Origin: an uncultured Candidatus Melainabacteria bacterium
GTDB lineage: Bacteria; Cyanobacteriota; Vampirovibrionia; Gastranaerophilales; Gastranaerophilaceae
DNA length: 52,491 bases
Direction: 5' to 3'
NCBI GenBank assembly: GCA_937895785.1
Contig: CALBKW010000070.1
Location: forward strand, 1-52,491
Shown: in pieces, positions 43,240 through 50,833 of the stretch
How positions within the stretch are numbered: position 1 is the stretch's first letter
Layout: every line of letters begins with the position of its first letter
Made by a program: the position numbers and the translations under genes
The notes under the pieces: generated by a model
The model's database searches: none
Told to the model about the DNA's origin: nothing
Seen by the model: only the letters and a program-made list of their open reading frames with translations

Positions 43240-43326
43240 TTATACCTCAAAATTTTTCCTTTATCTATAATATATATACCACAAATGTTTAAATTAATCA
43301 CACAAAATTAAAAAATAGTGTTTTTT

Positions 43327-43335
43327 TGTTATAAT
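43327..43335 (+). promoter_or_regulatory. Extended -10 (TGtTATAAT) of aroQ
   Basis: TG at 43327-43328 and TATAAT at 43330-43335, about 20 nt before the AAAGGA site of aroQ. No -35 match. Confidence 0.55.
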
Positions 43336-43360
43336 TGAGTTACAAAGAAAGGATAAAATT

Positions 43361-43792
43361 ATGAATATTTTATTAGTAAACGGACCAAACTTAAACTTGT
43401 TAGGAACAAGAGAACCAGATAAATACGGCTCAGAAACATTAGAAGAAATTGAAAAACATCTTCAAACGGAAGCTAAAAAGCATGATATTCAACTAGATTG
43501 CTGTCAATCAAATATTGAAGGTGAAATTGTTGATTTCATTCAAAAAGCCAATGGCATTTACGATGGTATAATTCTTAATGCTGGAGGTTATACTCACACA
43601 AGCGTTGCTATTCGTGATGCTATTTCTGCGGTTGAATTGCCTGTTGTAGAAGTTCATTTGTCAAACATAAATGCAAGAGAAGAATTTAGAAAATACTCAA
43701 TGATTGCACCAGTATGTATCGGACAAATCTCAGGTTTAGGCTCATTCTCTTATGATTTGGGCTTATTGGCTTTGTTGAATTATTTGAAATAA
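43361..43792 (+). CDS. aroQ: Type II 3-dehydroquinate dehydratase
   Basis: 143 residues. Third step of the shikimate pathway. NGPNLNLLGTREPDKYG with the catalytic Tyr, SNIEGEIVDFIQKA, NAGGYTHTSVAIRDA and EVHLSNINAREEFR are all conserved. It forms dodecamers in known cases. Normal length. Monocistronic between its own promoter and a terminator. Confidence 0.96.
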   Translation: MNILLVNGPNLNLLGTREPDKYGSETLEEIEKHLQTEAKKHDIQLDCCQSNIEGEIVDFIQKANGIYDGIILNAGGYTHTSVAIRDAISAVELPVVEVHLSNINAREEFRKYSMIAPVCIGQISGLGSFSYDLGLLALLNYLK

Positions 43793-43817
43793 GATTTTTT
43801 AATAATAATTTTTGTTT

Positions 43818-43860
43818 AATCGCTGAGTTTGTAAAAAAAAACAAACTCAGCGATTATTTT
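43818..43860 (+). terminator. aroQ terminator
   Basis: AATCGCTGAGTTTGT and its complement form a 15-bp stem with an 8-A loop, followed by ATTTT. Confidence 0.85.
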
Positions 43861-43870
43861 GCTATTTATA

Positions 43871-43970
43871 GTTTCGGTCAGCGGTTCACATATTCACATT
43901 TTGGTGTGTTTTATTCTCCTTACTGACTACGATACGAAACATGCTGTATCCCTTATCTGACATGCATGTT
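43871..43970. ncRNA. Structured intergenic segment, possible small RNA
   Basis: In the 229-bp gap between aroQ and the convergent gene. Two nested stems, GTTTCG/CGAAAC (43871-43876 with 43935-43940) and GTCAG/CTGAC (43877-43881 with 43923-43927), enclose a small CACA/TGTG hairpin. A further AACATGC/GCATGTT stem (43938-43944 with 43964-43970) overlaps it. No long reading frame exists here. The strand is not clear and no known RNA family is recognised. Confidence 0.3.
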
Positions 43971-44021
43971 AGCCATGTTTTCCATGACTTAAATCATCTA
44001 AAAAGAGTATTAAAATTATAA

Positions 44022-44627
44022 TCATAAGTTGTAATTGTGTTCGTCAATAATATTCTGATTTTCAGGCTTTACAACTTCAAAATTTAGCAAAAAGTTATCA
44101 CCAACGTGTATTAAAATATCTTTACCTTTGCTTATGTATGATAGTGGAGTTGAGTTATAGAGAGCTACGCCTGCTGATTTAAAGCGATTCCCTTCTGGGT
44201 TTTTAACTGCTCCTTCTACCGTTCTATATCCACAAGAAATACCTTTTACAAAGAAATTTCCAACGGTTAGTGCTGCAGTTTTGCCTGTTTCGACTTTGTC
44301 CCATTCTGTGGTGTATTTTGCAAACAAATTTTGGGGTTCTTGTAAATTTCCATTATATTGCCTTATTTTTGTTACTTTTAGAGAGAAGGTCGCATTTTGC
44401 TTTAATCGACTGTTATCCTTTGCTCTAATCACGATACCTTCTATGATATCTCCAGCATATATAATGCCATAACTTTCTATTGTATTAGCATTTACGACTC
44501 TAAAAATAAGTGTATCAGTTGGGTTATTGCTATCATACGGTGTCATTGCCTCAACCAATGTAGCTTTTGCATTTGCAGGGGCTGTAAAAAATATTATTAG
44601 AGTTATAAGTAACAATATCTTTTTCAT
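44022..44627 (-). CDS. Secreted protein, paralog of the upstream gene
   Basis: 201 residues with a signal peptide (MKKILLLITLIIFFTAPANA). The mature part starts TLVEAMTPYDSNNPTDTLIFRVV and has SRLKQNATFSLKVTKI and LFAKYTTEWDKVETGKTA. The same order occurs in the upstream gene product (VQAVTPFDSNNPPHNFTIKL, RLKQSASFIYIPTS, VTQYTTKFRPKETITNA), so they are tandem paralogs. AGGT lies 9 nt before the ATG and it starts 1 nt after the first paralog. Beta-rich envelope protein of unknown function. Confidence 0.65.
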   Translation of the reverse strand: MKKILLLITLIIFFTAPANAKATLVEAMTPYDSNNPTDTLIFRVVNANTIESYGIIYAGDIIEGIVIRAKDNSRLKQNATFSLKVTKIRQYNGNLQEPQNLFAKYTTEWDKVETGKTAALTVGNFFVKGISCGYRTVEGAVKNPEGNRFKSAGVALYNSTPLSYISKGKDILIHVGDNFLLNFEVVKPENQNIIDEHNYNL

Positions 44628-44628
44628 T

Positions 44629-45243
44629 CTAGTTTACCTTTTGATAATCATAGTTAGGGGCTTCATTTTTAATGAAGATAAAATTCAATAGAAATTCTTG
44701 ATTTTTATTTATTTTTAGAAAATCGCCTTTTTCTATTAATGAAAGTGGTGAATTTTCATAAACATTTTCGGCAGAAGCTTTTATGGTGTCTTTTTTATTT
44801 GTTGTGTTTTTATCTTCCATTGCTCCTTGAGCGGCATAAAATCCTGCAGTTGCAAGTGCTACTGGAACTCCGCCAAATATATAAAGTGCATTTGTAATAG
44901 TTTCTTTTGGTCTAAACTTTGTTGTGTATTGGGTTACAACGTTGGTAATAATCTGTTTTCTACCGTTTATATCAATATAACTTGTTGGAATATAAATGAA
45001 TGATGCACTTTGTTTTAAGCGTTTTGGTGGAATTGTTTGGTAAATATATCCGCTTATAATGGTATCTTTGTACAAGAACAAAGTATCATTAATAATGGGT
45101 TCATTTAGTTTTATTGTGAAATTATGTGGTGGATTATTGCTGTCAAATGGTGTAACCGCTTGAACCTTTACCTTTTTAGCAAAAGCTGTTTGAGGCACAA
45201 GTAAGCATAATATTAGGGATAAACAAAAAACTACTTTCTTCAT
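44629..45243 (-). CDS. Secreted protein, first of a tandem paralog pair
   Basis: 204 residues from ATG 45243, with signal peptide MKKVVFCLSLILCLLVPQTAFA. It has the same beta-type domain as the next gene, then a more hydrophobic patch (YIFGGVPVALATAGFYAAQGA) where the paralog has VGNFFVKGISCGY. I chose 45243 over an in-frame ATG at 45252, which would lie inside the -10 box and break the signal peptide pattern. TTGCTA-17-TATAAT ends 7 nt before the ATG and no binding site is present. Function unknown. Confidence 0.62.
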   Translation of the reverse strand: MKKVVFCLSLILCLLVPQTAFAKKVKVQAVTPFDSNNPPHNFTIKLNEPIINDTLFLYKDTIISGYIYQTIPPKRLKQSASFIYIPTSYIDINGRKQIITNVVTQYTTKFRPKETITNALYIFGGVPVALATAGFYAAQGAMEDKNTTNKKDTIKASAENVYENSPLSLIEKGDFLKINKNQEFLLNFIFIKNEAPNYDYQKVN

Positions 45244-45250
45244 AATGTAC

Positions 45251-45279
45251 ATTATATATTATTTAAAAAATTTTAGCAA
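45251..45279 (-). promoter_or_regulatory. Promoter of the paralog pair, candidate leaderless start
   Basis: Minus strand TTGCTA (45279-45274), 17-nt spacer, TATAAT (45256-45251), then 7 nt to the ATG. Confidence 0.6.
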
Positions 45280-45280
45280 T

Positions 45281-45302
45281 AAAAAAGACTCCTTACGGAG
45301 TC
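45281..45302 (-). terminator. tRNA-Lys terminator
   Basis: GACTCC/GGAGTC stem with a TTAC loop and a 6-nt T-run on the minus strand. A second hairpin (TTCAACC...GGTTGAA, 45314-45351) lies between it and the tRNA 3' end. Confidence 0.85.
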
Positions 45303-45357
45303 CTTCTATTTCGTTCAACCTTTTGATAACATTCTGAGGTTATCGGTTGAAATAAAG

Positions 45358-45433
45358 TGGTGCGCTTGGCGCGATTCGAACGCGCGACCTATCCCTTAAA
45401 AGGGGAGTGCTCTACCTGCTGAGCTACAAGCGC
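45358..45433 (-). tRNA. tRNA-Lys (anticodon TTT)
   Basis: Minus strand cloverleaf: acceptor GCGCTTG/CAAGCGC, D-arm GCTC/GAGC, anticodon loop CTTTTAA (TTT), T-arm GCGCG-TTCGAAT-CGCGC, discriminator A and encoded CCA. The anticodon stem has one C-T mismatch at its base. Monocistronic with promoter, long leader and terminator. Confidence 0.95.
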
Positions 45434-45547
45434 TCACTTTGTAAGCCTTTACCTTGCCTCGGGGGTGAAACCATTTCCCTATTCACCTTTCAGTCGAGTC
45501 CCTAACGAAACTACCGAGTGTCAAGTTCCAATCTTTCGATTTGGTGT
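45434..45547 (-). ncRNA. Structured leader of tRNA-Lys
   Basis: About 114 nt between the predicted start site and the tRNA. It includes a GAAA-capped hairpin (CCAAATC-gaaa-GATTGG) and GGTGAA...TTTCACC pairing. It contains no known riboswitch or T-box sequence that I can see. Confidence 0.4.
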
Positions 45548-45553
45548 AGTTAT

Positions 45554-45582
45554 AATCTACAATGAAAAAATTTCTAAGTCAA
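45554..45582 (-). promoter_or_regulatory. tRNA-Lys promoter
   Basis: Minus strand TTGACT (45582-45577), 17-nt spacer, TAGATT (45559-45554), overlapped by TATAAC. Confidence 0.6.
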
Positions 45583-45611
45583 CTACTTTTTTAAATTTTT
45601 TTGAAAAAAGT

Positions 45612-45651
45612 TTTAAAAAGGGCGGATTTTGTGTTAACAAAATCCGCCCTT
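45612..45651 (-). terminator. Terminator of the XRE regulator gene
   Basis: AAGGGCGGATTTTGT and its complement, GTTA loop, followed on the minus strand by a TTTTT run. Confidence 0.92.
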
Positions 45652-45672
45652 CTGGTATGTAATTATTGAGTT

Positions 45673-46251
45673 TTAGGCATTTTCTTTTAGGTCGATATAT
45701 TTCTTTGCACAATCAAACATTGAGTTTACAAGTGCTGCATTTGAATAAATATTCATGCCACTTGCTTCAAGAACTTGTTTAACTCTATTTTCCCAAATTG
45801 TGTACGTTTCTTCTGTTGAAAGTTCGAGAACTTGACCTATCATACTCAACTCTTTGTAATCAAGTGGAACTGGCATTGCTCCCCTAAGAATATCAACCAT
45901 GTCCAAACGTTTTTTACGAGGAAAAGCCTTTAAAAAATTAACTACACTTAATTTTTTCTTCTGTAAATTATCTTTTAATACTTCAACTGCTTCATCAAGC
46001 ATGATTGGTTCTTGAGGAATTTTATATTCATCAAACATTTCTGGTTCAATTTCCATGACTGTCGCAATTCTTTCTAATGTAGTTCCTCTTGTTGAAAATG
46101 GTATTGAGTTGTCTATCAAGTTGTAAACATAAGATAATGTGACACCAATCATTTCTGCAAAGTCTTTTTTATGCAGATTTGCTTTTTCTAAAAAGTCGCT
46201 CACCATCTTGGAGCTTTTTTCTTTAATTATTGGTTTGTTTTCAGATTTCAT
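45673..46251 (-). CDS. XRE-type helix-turn-helix regulator with C-terminal extension
   Basis: 192 residues. HTH (about 16-75): VSDFLEKANLHKKDFAEMIGVTLSYVYNLID, then TTLERIATVMEIEPEMFDEY. The C-terminal half is helical (VLKDNLQKKKLSVVNFLKAF, VKQVLEASGMNI) without a recognisable ligand domain. GGGGAG precedes the ATG by 8 nt, and a GGAGTCTCC palindrome sits 34-42 nt upstream, a possible self-control site. It is divergent from pth. Targets are unknown. Confidence 0.75.
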   Translation of the reverse strand: MKSENKPIIKEKSSKMVSDFLEKANLHKKDFAEMIGVTLSYVYNLIDNSIPFSTRGTTLERIATVMEIEPEMFDEYKIPQEPIMLDEAVEVLKDNLQKKKLSVVNFLKAFPRKKRLDMVDILRGAMPVPLDYKELSMIGQVLELSTEETYTIWENRVKQVLEASGMNIYSNAALVNSMFDCAKKYIDLKENA

Positions 46252-46426
46252 AACTAATCTCCCCTATAATCTTGATACTTTTTTGGAGTCTCCGTGTATC
46301 ATAAAATAAACCCATTTTATCTTTTTGTTAAGCGAAAGGTAGTTAATACCCTTGGTAATATTTATTTGCGTTAAAATTATAAACATAAAGGCTTATAATT
46401 AATTTGGATAACAAGAGGATATAACT

Positions 46427-46984
46427 TTGAAACTTATCGTTGCTCTAGGAAATGTCGGAGATAAATATAGTTTTACACGCCACAATATGGGCTTTATGGT
46501 AGCTGATTATTGGGCAGTGAATGAAGGTTTTTCTTTTAGAGAAGAATCAAAACTAAAATGTTTGTTTACTAAAATAAAATTCAATAACGAAGATATTATA
46601 ATAATCAAACCGACAACATATATGAATTTGTCAGGAGAAGCCGTTAGTTTGGTAATGAACTATTATAAAATTGATGTTAAAGACATGCTTGTAATTTATG
46701 ATGATTTATCAATTGAACTAGGTCGCCTAAGATTTAGAGCAAGTGGTTCTGATGGTGGTCATAATGGAATTAAGTCTGTAATTCAACATGCTGGTACAAA
46801 CAAGTTTGCTAGATTGAAAATCGGTATCGGTCCTCAACCTCCAATTCCTTCAGAATCTTTCGTTTTACAAAATTTCTCTAAAGAACAAGAACCTGTATTA
46901 AAAGATACATTAAAAACAGCCTTAGATGCCGTAAAGTGTTATTTAACTGATGGGTTAGATAGAGCGCAAAATAAATTTAATTAG
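46427..46984 (+). CDS. pth: Peptidyl-tRNA hydrolase
   Basis: 185 residues from a TTG start with AGAGG 9 nt ahead. It frees tRNA from prematurely released peptidyl-tRNA. VALGNVGDKYSFTRHNMGFMV contains the catalytic His; KPTTYMNLSGEAV, YDDLSIELGRLRFRASGSDGGHNGIKSVI (with the catalytic Asp) and FARLKIGIG complete the set. Normal length. The usual first motif is GLGNPG; here it is ALGNVG. Confidence 0.96.
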   Translation: MKLIVALGNVGDKYSFTRHNMGFMVADYWAVNEGFSFREESKLKCLFTKIKFNNEDIIIIKPTTYMNLSGEAVSLVMNYYKIDVKDMLVIYDDLSIELGRLRFRASGSDGGHNGIKSVIQHAGTNKFARLKIGIGPQPPIPSESFVLQNFSKEQEPVLKDTLKTALDAVKCYLTDGLDRAQNKFN

Positions 46985-47053
46985 TAAGGTTTACTATATA
47001 TTATATTTTTATTCCATGATTTAATATAAGAAAATAAGTGAAAGGTAAATAAA

Positions 47054-48472
47054 ATGACAATTGAACAAGCTGAACAATTTGAAGAACAAGAACTTTATGA
47101 TAAAGCATACTCTGAGTATAAAAAACTTTTAGAAAAAAGACCAAATAGTGTTGAACTTCTACAAAGATCTGCTCATGTTGCAAAAATTTTGGGACTAGTA
47201 GAAGATGCTGAAAAATATTTTTCAAAAATTGTAGAAGAAGACAAAGCAAATGTTATGGCTTATGAACAATTAATGGATTTATTTGAAAACACAGATAGAT
47301 ATAAATACTATACTTACCGTGGAAATTTACACGTATGTCAAGGACAATTACAACATGCTGCAGGTGACTTCAAAAAGGCACTAGACAAAGCTTATGATGA
47401 AGACCAAAGAAATATGACAAGATTTGTGCTAGCGGGACTTTATATGCAATTAAACAAGGACAATCAAGCTATTGATGAATACTTGCGATTAATTGATTCC
47501 CATGAAGCTCCACTTGAAGCGTACACTCAATTATCTCAGATTTATATGAAAGAAGGTATTTTATCTAGTGCTGCAGAAATCTTAGAAAGAGCAATTAAAG
47601 ACGGGCATGAAAATGAAGAAATTAAAAATAAATTAGCAGAAATTTATATTGCTAACAATCAAACTGATGCCGCATCAAAGGTTAGCTCTGATCCATTAGT
47701 TCAATTGAGATGTTTAATTGATGATGAAAAAATGGCAGAGGCTAAGTCTAAAATTGATGAAATGCAAGATAAATATAAGAAAAATCCTAAATTCTTATCA
47801 CTTGTAGCTCAATACTATTACACTGAAAAGAAATTTGATGAAGCGCTTGAAGCAGTTAATGAATTTGCAAAATTCGATAAAAATTCTCCATTAATTTATC
47901 AAATGAGAGCATTGATTTATGAAGAAAAAGGTGAATCTTACAATGAACACTATAACTGGGCAAAATATAATTTAGCTCGCGGAAACAAAGATGTTGCACT
48001 TAATGAATATATGTTTGCACTTCAACAAAAAGAAGACGATAAAGCTCTTTTGCTTACAATAGCCGAATTGTTAGATGATATGAACGATAAAACTCACGCT
48101 ATTGAATTTTATGAACGCTTGAGCAAAGTTGATTTAAACAACAAAAAAGCTCTCGAAAGATTAGGTGAATTTAGAGAAAGTATTGGCGATTACAAAATGG
48201 CGATAGAATATTTTGAAAAGCTTTATTGTTTAGATAATCGTAAATCTAATGTTCTAAAATCATTGGCAGTAGCTTATGAAAAAACTAAAAATCCAGTCAA
48301 AGCTGTTGAATTTTATAATAAATATCTTTCATCATCTGCAATTACTGACCAAGAAGTTGCAGCAATTAAAAAGAAATTAGAAAAATTAGAAGGTCAAGCT
48401 AAAACTTACAACGAAGCTTCAACTGAAGATGAAGGCTTGATTGATAAGATTATGAGATTTTTTAATAAATAA
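47054..48472 (+). CDS. Tetratricopeptide repeat protein
   Basis: 472 residues, almost entirely helical TPR hairpins. AEQFEEQELYDKAYSEYKKLLEKRPN starts the array and at least ten units can be counted. No signal peptide and no catalytic motif. The end (LEGQAKTYNEASTEDEGLIDKIMRFF) is acidic with a short amphipathic helix. Probably a cytoplasmic scaffold or assembly factor; partners unknown. AAAGG lies 10 nt before the ATG. Confidence 0.82.
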   Translation: MTIEQAEQFEEQELYDKAYSEYKKLLEKRPNSVELLQRSAHVAKILGLVEDAEKYFSKIVEEDKANVMAYEQLMDLFENTDRYKYYTYRGNLHVCQGQLQHAAGDFKKALDKAYDEDQRNMTRFVLAGLYMQLNKDNQAIDEYLRLIDSHEAPLEAYTQLSQIYMKEGILSSAAEILERAIKDGHENEEIKNKLAEIYIANNQTDAASKVSSDPLVQLRCLIDDEKMAEAKSKIDEMQDKYKKNPKFLSLVAQYYYTEKKFDEALEAVNEFAKFDKNSPLIYQMRALIYEEKGESYNEHYNWAKYNLARGNKDVALNEYMFALQQKEDDKALLLTIAELLDDMNDKTHAIEFYERLSKVDLNNKKALERLGEFRESIGDYKMAIEYFEKLYCLDNRKSNVLKSLAVAYEKTKNPVKAVEFYNKYLSSSAITDQEVAAIKKKLEKLEGQAKTYNEASTEDEGLIDKIMRFFNK

Positions 48473-48505
48473 GACAGTTAATATAATTGTTAACGAATGT
48501 AACAA

Positions 48506-48557
48506 AAAGTCCTGAAATCCATGCAAAACTAGCAAAAAACATGGTTTTTAGGACTTT
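48506..48557. promoter_or_regulatory. Long imperfect hairpin between the TPR gene and the next gene
   Basis: 18-nt arms (starting AAAGTCCTG and ending AGGACTTT) with two mismatches around a 16-nt loop. It lies 38 nt before ATG 48595 and lacks a T-run. It may be a leader structure or a factor-dependent terminator. Confidence 0.5.
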
Positions 48558-48594
48558 ATATCTATGTAGGTTAAAATTATTTTGTGTAGAAATT

Positions 48595-49218
48595 ATGGCA
48601 GTAAGTTCAATTAATTTAGCTCAAAACTTAATTACAAATAATCGTAGCAATAATGCAAACGTTGCCTTTAAAGGTGGCACTCCAGACTTGGATGCTTTGA
48701 AACAAAAGCAAGACGAATTTCGCAGAATGTCTGAGCAAGCAGGAGAAAATGGTGGCGTTATAGGTAAAATTGGTAGCTTTGCCACAAAAGCTATTGGTGT
48801 AATTATTGCATTTACTGCAACAAAAATCTGCTTGGATAAAGCCGCTGGTATGATTTCTGGTGCTATTGGTAAGTATTCTGATGCAGCAACACAAAAAGCA
48901 GTTGATGCCCTAAACAAAAAAGCATCTGAAAAAACAGGTGAAGAAGCAGCAAAATTAGCAGAAAAAGCAAAAAAATTAGCAGAAAAATTTGCTAAATCTA
49001 AGGGTGTTGCTGAGAAAATTCAAAGTACTGCTGTAAACATTATAGCAGGTGGGGCAGCAATAGGTGTAGCAATGAAAGATTTTGGCTTAGTTAAGAAACA
49101 AGTTTCTGACAGTGCTGAAAATCTTGTTGAAAGATCTATTGACAAAGCTAACGGTGACGACTATAATAGTAGCACATCAACTAGCAATGATTTTACAGTA
49201 AGTGATGACGAATTTTAG
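48595..49218 (+). CDS. Small protein with N-terminal AFKGG motif and hydrophobic segments
   Basis: 207 residues from ATG 48595. A Ser/Asn-rich N-terminus contains NVAFKGG (residues 22-28), then an amphipathic helix, a hydrophobic segment near 60-90 (IGVIIAFTATKI), a Lys/Ala/Glu-rich helix (KAKKLAEKFAKSK), a second hydrophobic part (NIIAGGAAIGVAM) and an acidic Ser/Thr-rich end. No signal peptide. An earlier start at 48487 would add 36 residues across the hairpin, and I judge it wrong. The next gene carries AFRGG in the same place. Function unknown. Confidence 0.6.
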   Translation: MAVSSINLAQNLITNNRSNNANVAFKGGTPDLDALKQKQDEFRRMSEQAGENGGVIGKIGSFATKAIGVIIAFTATKICLDKAAGMISGAIGKYSDAATQKAVDALNKKASEKTGEEAAKLAEKAKKLAEKFAKSKGVAEKIQSTAVNIIAGGAAIGVAMKDFGLVKKQVSDSAENLVERSIDKANGDDYNSSTSTSNDFTVSDDEF

Positions 49219-49247
49219 TGAAAACGCTTTAGGAGGCAAAGTAAAAA

Positions 49248-49604
49248 ATGATTAGACCAGTTTCAATGGCAGCTCCACGTGTAGCATTTAGAGGTGGTGA
49301 AACAGGTGTTGATAAAACAGTAGATGCAGTTGATAAAGCTCAAAAAGCTTTGCAAACTATGAGCAATCTTACTGAAGGTGCAGATGAATTTAAGAAAAAT
49401 ATGAAAACTGATTCTGATGCTTATTCTGATGCAGTTACAGATACTTTAACAAAAGCTGCAGAAGAAAATAAAGCGTTAAAACCACTTGCGGAAGCTGCAA
49501 ATTCAAAAGCTGGTAAAACTGTAGCAGATGTATTTGGTAAATTTACAGCATTCTGTACAAACTTAGCTAGTGCTGCTACAACAGTTTCTACAATTGCAAA
49601 ATAA
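49248..49604 (+). CDS. Small helical protein with N-terminal AFRGG motif
   Basis: 118 residues. MIRPVSMAAPRVAFRGGE, then Ala/Lys/Asp-rich helices (VDKAQKALQTMSNL, YSDAVTDTLTKAAEENKAL) and a Thr/Ala-rich end with one Cys. AGGAGG lies about 11 nt before the ATG, 29 nt after the preceding AFKGG gene, so they are co-transcribed. It looks like a small coiled or bundled protein; no known family. Confidence 0.6.
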   Translation: MIRPVSMAAPRVAFRGGETGVDKTVDAVDKAQKALQTMSNLTEGADEFKKNMKTDSDAYSDAVTDTLTKAAEENKALKPLAEAANSKAGKTVADVFGKFTAFCTNLASAATTVSTIAK

Positions 49605-49627
49605 TAATTTCAGGATTTTATAACAAA

Positions 49628-49659
49628 AAGAGGGTTGATAATTTCAACTCTCTTTTTTT
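49628..49659 (+). terminator. Terminator before folP
   Basis: AAGAGGGTTGA/TCAACTCTCTT 11-bp stem (one G-U) with a 5-nt loop and a T-run to 49659. Confidence 0.85.
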
Positions 49660-49663
49660 ATGC

Positions 49664-49669
49664 TAAAAT
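49664..49669 (+). promoter_or_regulatory. folP -10 (TAAAAT), candidate leaderless start
   Basis: TAAAAT ends 7 nt before ATG 49677, directly after the upstream terminator; no binding site and a poor -35. Confidence 0.4.
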
Positions 49670-49676
49670 TTTGACT

Positions 49677-50822
49677 ATGGGGAAAGATTTTACAGTAAAG
49701 AAAATTTTAGATAGCAATATAGAACAAGAATTGGCAAAAGTCGGTTTTGATAGTTCTTACTTGCATAAAGGCACAAATAAATATAAATATTTGAACATGA
49801 AAATTTTTGATTTAACCTTACCTCAAGCAAATATTTTAAAACAAACAGCTCTTACTGTTGGCGCTGATTGTGCTGTTCATAGAGATATTTTAACCGCAAA
49901 TGTAGAAAAATCTGATTGTATTTTAGGTGGTAGTGTTTCTCAAATTCTAAAAATTTCAGATAAATTGAGAAAACAGCCTTTTTCAATGAAAAACTTGGCA
50001 GATATTTTAAATGAAATGACAAAAATAGAGCCAAAAGTTTTGCCAAAGCTAATGGGAATTTTGAATGTTACAAAAAATTCTTTTTCAGATGGTGGACAAT
50101 TTTATGATTTCAACAGTGCAATTGAGCATTTGCACAAATTAATTGAAGATGGCGCTGATATAATTGATATAGGTGCTGAAAGTACAAAACCGTTTTCTCA
50201 AGCAGTTAGTGCGCAAGACCAATTAAAAAAAATTGAACCAATATTATTATACATACATAAAAATAATATTAATATTCCGATTAGTATTGATACCCGTTCA
50301 AGCGAGGTAGCTACAAAAACAATGGATTTGGGTGCATCAATAATTAATGATGTTTCAGGGTTTGATTACGATGAAAAAATGCTTGATGTTGTTGCTCAAT
50401 TTGGTAAAAAAGTTATAATTCAGCACTCACAGGGTAATCCTGGAAACATGCAAGTTAAACCGACCTATGAAAATGTAGTTGATGAAATTTATTTTGCGTT
50501 AAAAAATAAAATTAAACTTGCAGAAGAAAAAGGAATTTGCAAAGATAATATAATTATAGACGTAGGTATTGGTTTTGGTAAAACTAAAGCACATAATTTT
50601 GAATTAATCAAACGAATAGAAGAATTTAAATCTCTTGGTTGTGAAGTTATGCTTGGAATTTCAAGAAAATCTTTACTCAACATGAATGATGAGCCAAACG
50701 AGGTTAAAGATATATATACAACAGCATTGAGTTCGTTGGCAATTGAACGAAATGTAGATTACTTGCGTGTTCACAACGTAAAAATGCATAAAAAACTTAT
50801 TGAATTAATGAAAAACTTTTAA
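49677..50822 (+). CDS. folP: Dihydropteroate synthase with N-terminal extension
   Basis: 381 residues. Residues 1-115 are an extra domain (KILDSNIEQELAKVGFDSSYL, LTLPQANILKQTALTVGADCAVHRDIL) seen in long-form DHPS of clostridia-like bacteria; role unclear. The catalytic domain follows: LMGILNVTKNSFSDGGQF, GADIIDIGAESTKPF, IDTRSSEVATKTMDLGASIINDVSGF, IQHSQGNPGNM and VGIGFGKTKAHN. It condenses pABA with hydroxymethyl-dihydropterin diphosphate, the product of FolK. I chose ATG 49677; a start at 49635 lies inside the terminator stem. Confidence 0.93.
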   Translation: MGKDFTVKKILDSNIEQELAKVGFDSSYLHKGTNKYKYLNMKIFDLTLPQANILKQTALTVGADCAVHRDILTANVEKSDCILGGSVSQILKISDKLRKQPFSMKNLADILNEMTKIEPKVLPKLMGILNVTKNSFSDGGQFYDFNSAIEHLHKLIEDGADIIDIGAESTKPFSQAVSAQDQLKKIEPILLYIHKNNINIPISIDTRSSEVATKTMDLGASIINDVSGFDYDEKMLDVVAQFGKKVIIQHSQGNPGNMQVKPTYENVVDEIYFALKNKIKLAEEKGICKDNIIIDVGIGFGKTKAHNFELIKRIEEFKSLGCEVMLGISRKSLLNMNDEPNEVKDIYTTALSSLAIERNVDYLRVHNVKMHKKLIELMKNF

Positions 50823-50833
50823 GGAAATTAAGA

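Noticed and set aside
45465..45662. 65-residue + strand reading frame beside tRNA-Lys
   Set aside because: It lies antisense to the tRNA leader and a terminator and has no family pattern.
48621..48917. 98-residue minus-strand frame inside the AFKGG gene
   Set aside because: Complement of a biased coding region; no promoter or binding site and no recognisable product.
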